Below, one piece after another: positions 61,729 through 64,000 of a stretch of DNA of 64,000 bases (position 1 is its first letter; every line of letters begins with the position of its first letter). The stretch covers positions 458,232 to 522,231 of the forward strand of contig DASRDB010000001.1 in NCBI GenBank assembly GCA_035652815.1. Reading direction: 5' to 3'. Origin of the DNA: DASRDB01 sp035652815. GTDB lineage: Bacteria > Chloroflexota > Ktedonobacteria > Ktedonobacterales > Ktedonobacteraceae. The position numbers and the translations under genes are program-made. The notes under the pieces are model-generated. The model ran no database searches. It saw only the letters and a program-made list of their open reading frames with translations, and was not told the origin of the DNA.

Positions 61729-61800
61729 TGAAAATCTATCCTTCATTGTTGTTGAGTTTGTCTAATAAAGTTTTACCCATAAAAAACGACCTATCCTGGC

Positions 61801-61889
61801 ATGTCATCCTGAGCGCAGCGAAGGATCTGCGCCGCCCAGCCGAATCGTGCGCCCAGGCCGGAGATCCTTCGCTGCGCTCAGGATGACAG
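61801..61889. repeat. Family C palindromic repeat, copy 4
   Basis: Arms of about 27 bp (61801-61828 and 61862-61889), perfect over the GTCATCCTGAGCGCAGCGAA core and onward to GATCT. Confidence 0.9.
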
Positions 61890-61920
61890 GGAGGGCGTTC
61901 TCCAGGACTGGCAATGTAAC

Positions 61921-62838
61921 TCAACGACTCATCTCCCATAAAGAGGTGTTGTGCCAGAGCTGCGTCGAGTCCCACATGCAGCCAAAATCGGGGGGCAATA
62001 CAGATATATGAAGCTGTGCGAGATTGGCTCCGGCTTCCTGGATACGGCTGCGCATGCTCTCTAAAGCAAGTTTTGGCGTGTTATTAGTACGGCTGAGGTG
62101 TGAGAGCCAGAGCCAGCGCACGGCATCGCCACGCCAGCTACGCAGAACCGCTTCAGCCGCCTGGTCGTTGGAAAGATGGCCGGTAGGGCTGAGAATGCGC
62201 ATTTTGAGCGAATAGGGATAGGGGCCGCGCAGAAGGCGCTGCCGGTCGTGATTCGATTCAAGAATGAGCAGATCAGCCCGAGATATAGCCTCAAGCATGG
62301 TTGATGTAATTTCACCTGTATCGATCACAACACAGACGCGACAGCCACCGGCATGAAGCAGGTAGCCAGCAGGGGCGGCGGCATCATGCGAAACGGGAAA
62401 TGAAGTTACCTCAACATCTCCAATAATCTGCCGCGTACCCAGGGGAAAAACCTGTGAAAGGCTGCGAAACGAGGCCAGCAGCTTCTCGGAAATGGACTCT
62501 TCCCCCTCTTCGAGCAATGGCAAAAACCGACCTGACTCCGAGCGAGTGATGCCATTCACAAAAATTTCCTCGATAGCAGCAAGCGTGCGAGGATCAGCAA
62601 TTACCGACTTCTCATAGCGTCTCGTAAGAGTGGGCAGGCCAAGTATGTGATCGGAGTGTTCGTGCGTCACCAGGATGCCGCTCAACTGGCGCAGGGAAAT
62701 GCCGATATGTTGCAGTCGCTCCTGTAAAACACGCGTGCTGAAACCGGCGTCAATGAGCAATTTTGTCCTGCCGCCGGGACCGGCTTCGATCAACAACGCA
62801 TTGCCGCTGCTTCCACTTCCTAATGAGACGACTCGCAT
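61921..62838 (-). CDS. WalJ/YycJ-type MBL-fold hydrolase
   Basis: A 305-residue metallo-beta-lactamase-fold protein with RVVSLGSGSSGNALLIE at the start, LVTHEHSDHILGL (H-x-H-x-D-H metal motif), FPVSHDAAAPAGYLL, IDTGEI, LILESNHDRQRLLRGPYP and HLSRTNNTPKLA. These are hallmarks of WalJ/YycJ proteins, which have 5'-3' exonuclease-like or cell-wall linked roles. It lies 11 bases after the amidohydrolase gene on the same strand and is probably co-transcribed. Confidence 0.9.
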   Translation of the reverse strand: MRVVSLGSGSSGNALLIEAGPGGRTKLLIDAGFSTRVLQERLQHIGISLRQLSGILVTHEHSDHILGLPTLTRRYEKSVIADPRTLAAIEEIFVNGITRSESGRFLPLLEEGEESISEKLLASFRSLSQVFPLGTRQIIGDVEVTSFPVSHDAAAPAGYLLHAGGCRVCVVIDTGEITSTMLEAISRADLLILESNHDRQRLLRGPYPYSLKMRILSPTGHLSNDQAAEAVLRSWRGDAVRWLWLSHLSRTNNTPKLALESMRSRIQEAGANLAQLHISVLPPDFGCMWDSTQLWHNTSLWEMSR

Positions 62839-62849
62839 AGCATATACCC

Positions 62850-63689
62850 CTACAGATTCAGCAGTTGCCGGGCATTCTCCCCCAGCACCAGCCGCACAGC
62901 TTCTGCATCCAGGCCCGATTGCTGAATATGATCTATGATTCTTCGCTGGCGCAGCAGGCCATAATCGCTGGCAAACAGTATCCGTTCCGCGCCAACCAGC
63001 TTTGCCATCGCCGGAAATATCTCCTGACGGTACAGGTAAACCGTAGCAGCAGTATCATACCATACGTTGGCGGTGATGCGCTGTATCTCCGGCATGAGCG
63101 TGTAAAAAGGTAATCCCCCACCCCAGTGCGCAGCGATAAAACGAATATCCGGAAAAGCCGTTAGAAAGGCTACAATGTCGGGCAGGGAAACATTACCCTT
63201 GCCAGGATAAAGGTGGCCCACCGGCTCGCTGCAATGCGAGAGAACCAGCAGGTGATACTGACGGACGATCTCCATAACGGGCGCGAGCAAAGCAATATCG
63301 CTCAGTCGATAGCCCTGTCCATGTGGCATCAATTCGCCAAGCCCGATCAGGCCAGCCTCAGCACAGCGCTCAAGTTCGCGCAGCGCCCTCGCTCCAGCGG
63401 TTGGTTGCAAGACAGCCATCCCGAGAATACGACCTGGATAGCGGCGCGTGACATCAATGATGTAGCTGTTGCTCTCTTCGATCAGGCCGGGGTCGCTCCA
63501 GCCGAAGGAGAAAGCGACCGAGGCATCTACGCCTGAAAGCTCCATTTCCGCGATTAAATCTTCCGCGCAAACCATCCTGGCGCGCTGGTTCTCATACAGT
63601 TCTCGAAACCAGGGATCACGCTGGCAATACTGTTCGCGGTGGCGAATAATTTCAGGAGGAAAAAGATGCGTATGGAAATCAATCAGCAT
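62850..63689 (-). CDS. Amidohydrolase-family protein (TIM-barrel metal hydrolase)
   Basis: A 279-residue protein with the N-terminal metal motif MLIDFHTHLFPPEI, LVLSHCSEPVGHLYPGKG, FIAAHWGGGLPFY and the C-terminal ILFASDYGLL, giving the His and Asp metal ligands of the amidohydrolase_2 group. Substrates in this group include decarboxylated aromatic acids and lactones; none can be picked here. It heads a two-gene unit with the MBL gene. A degenerate family A repeat lies just upstream at 63709-63740. Confidence 0.85.
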   Translation of the reverse strand: MLIDFHTHLFPPEIIRHREQYCQRDPWFRELYENQRARMVCAEDLIAEMELSGVDASVAFSFGWSDPGLIEESNSYIIDVTRRYPGRILGMAVLQPTAGARALRELERCAEAGLIGLGELMPHGQGYRLSDIALLAPVMEIVRQYHLLVLSHCSEPVGHLYPGKGNVSLPDIVAFLTAFPDIRFIAAHWGGGLPFYTLMPEIQRITANVWYDTAATVYLYRQEIFPAMAKLVGAERILFASDYGLLRQRRIIDHIQQSGLDAEAVRLVLGENARQLLNL

Positions 63690-64000
63690 AGCTTATAAAC
63701 GCTTCCAATTGTAAGAACGCGATTCATCGCATCCCCACAACACCCAAATCATTAAATATTATATTGCCAAAACACAAAAAGGACGCAATCGCTTGCGTCC
63801 CCAAACTGTTAAGTATTATTACCTCAATTTTGCCGAGACCAGCCAGCCAGCGATGACGCCGAGGCCGCCCACCAGCCAACAACAAGGCACACAAGCCGTT
63901 CGATCATGAGCCCCGCCTGGCTGCACCGGTTACCCGGCGTCCACCTGCGGTCTCGCGACCAGGTCTTCTACCTGGGATCTTGGCTCTTCCACAGAAGAGC
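63690..64000. other. Right-edge region: degenerate repeats and an unresolved gene end
   Basis: 63709-63740 is a degenerate family A repeat and 63780-63800 a short hairpin (GGACGCA/TGCGTCC). From 63819 to the edge the sequence is G+C-rich. On the minus strand a short frame ending at 63819-63821 reads ACVPCCWLVGGLGVIAGWLV, like the end of a small membrane protein, and another frame entering from the edge stops at about 63906. They may be one gene joined by a frameshift, but this cannot be settled here. Confidence 0.35.

Overview
The window reads as chromosomal DNA from a soil-type Chloroflexota bacterium, most likely a Ktedonobacter relative. This is inferred from gene content, not from a marker gene. 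The signs are many large signalling proteins with N-terminal zinc ribbons, a cell-wall gene set typical of monoderm bacteria (LCP, MurF, Ddl, PgeF/YggS/YggT), and dense families of palindromic intergenic repeats. No rRNA, tRNA, CRISPR array, insertion sequence or phage structural gene was seen.

Layout. 1-694: 5' part of an M24 peptidase (minus). 959-5201: plus-strand cluster LCP - pgeF - yggS - DUF6391 - yggT - DUF167, close to the Bacillus ylmDEFG order but without sepF. 5276-8053: receptor-like Ser/Thr kinase. 8401-9114: two-gene operon whose first product is a small protein ending in Gly-Gly. 9492-11852: LuxR-type regulator, a MauE-like membrane protein fused to a Tat-type signal and a Cys-rich tail, and a small CxxC protein. 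11990-21780: sensor kinases, a two-component pair, secreted and membrane proteins, and a GlsB/YeaQ-like protein. 22050-24471: acyl-CoA synthetase and ComB-like phosphatase. 24468-34640: PAS sensor kinase, quinone oxidoreductase, methyltransferase, XRE-TPR regulator, a two-gene membrane operon, an AlkZ-like protein and a WYL regulator. 34870-38720: murF - ddl - dipeptide epimerase, a cell-wall peptide cluster. 38927-42638: an A+T-rich two-gene island, N6-adenine methylase plus ComEC-type MBL hydrolase. 42610-48861: ABC exporter, C45 acyltransferase, acyl-CoA carboxylase beta subunit, DUF885-like peptidase. 49017-56450: minus-strand operon of a giant Sm/cold-shock/TPR/NTPase protein, an NTPase with two HEPN-like domains, and methylmalonyl-CoA epimerase. 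56629-63689: DUF402 protein, adenylyl cyclase-ATPase-TPR regulator, cupredoxin-like protein, WalJ-type MBL protein and an amidohydrolase.

The strongest candidate for an undescribed system is the operon at 49447-56450. An Hfq-like plus cold-shock RNA-binding NTPase is translationally coupled to an NTPase carrying tandem HEPN-type (RNase-like) domains, which suggests an RNA-directed conflict or stress module. Second is the methylase-MBL island. Smaller leads are the Gly-Gly-terminal protein operon, the MauE/Cys-rich fusion, and a perfect 35-bp-arm palindrome that forms two mirror-image promoters between divergent genes.

Three palindromic repeat families fill intergenic spaces and often sit exactly at gene ends. 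One supplies the murF stop codon. Several convergent genes instead have overlapping ends. All functional calls rest on reading motifs by eye; no database search was run.
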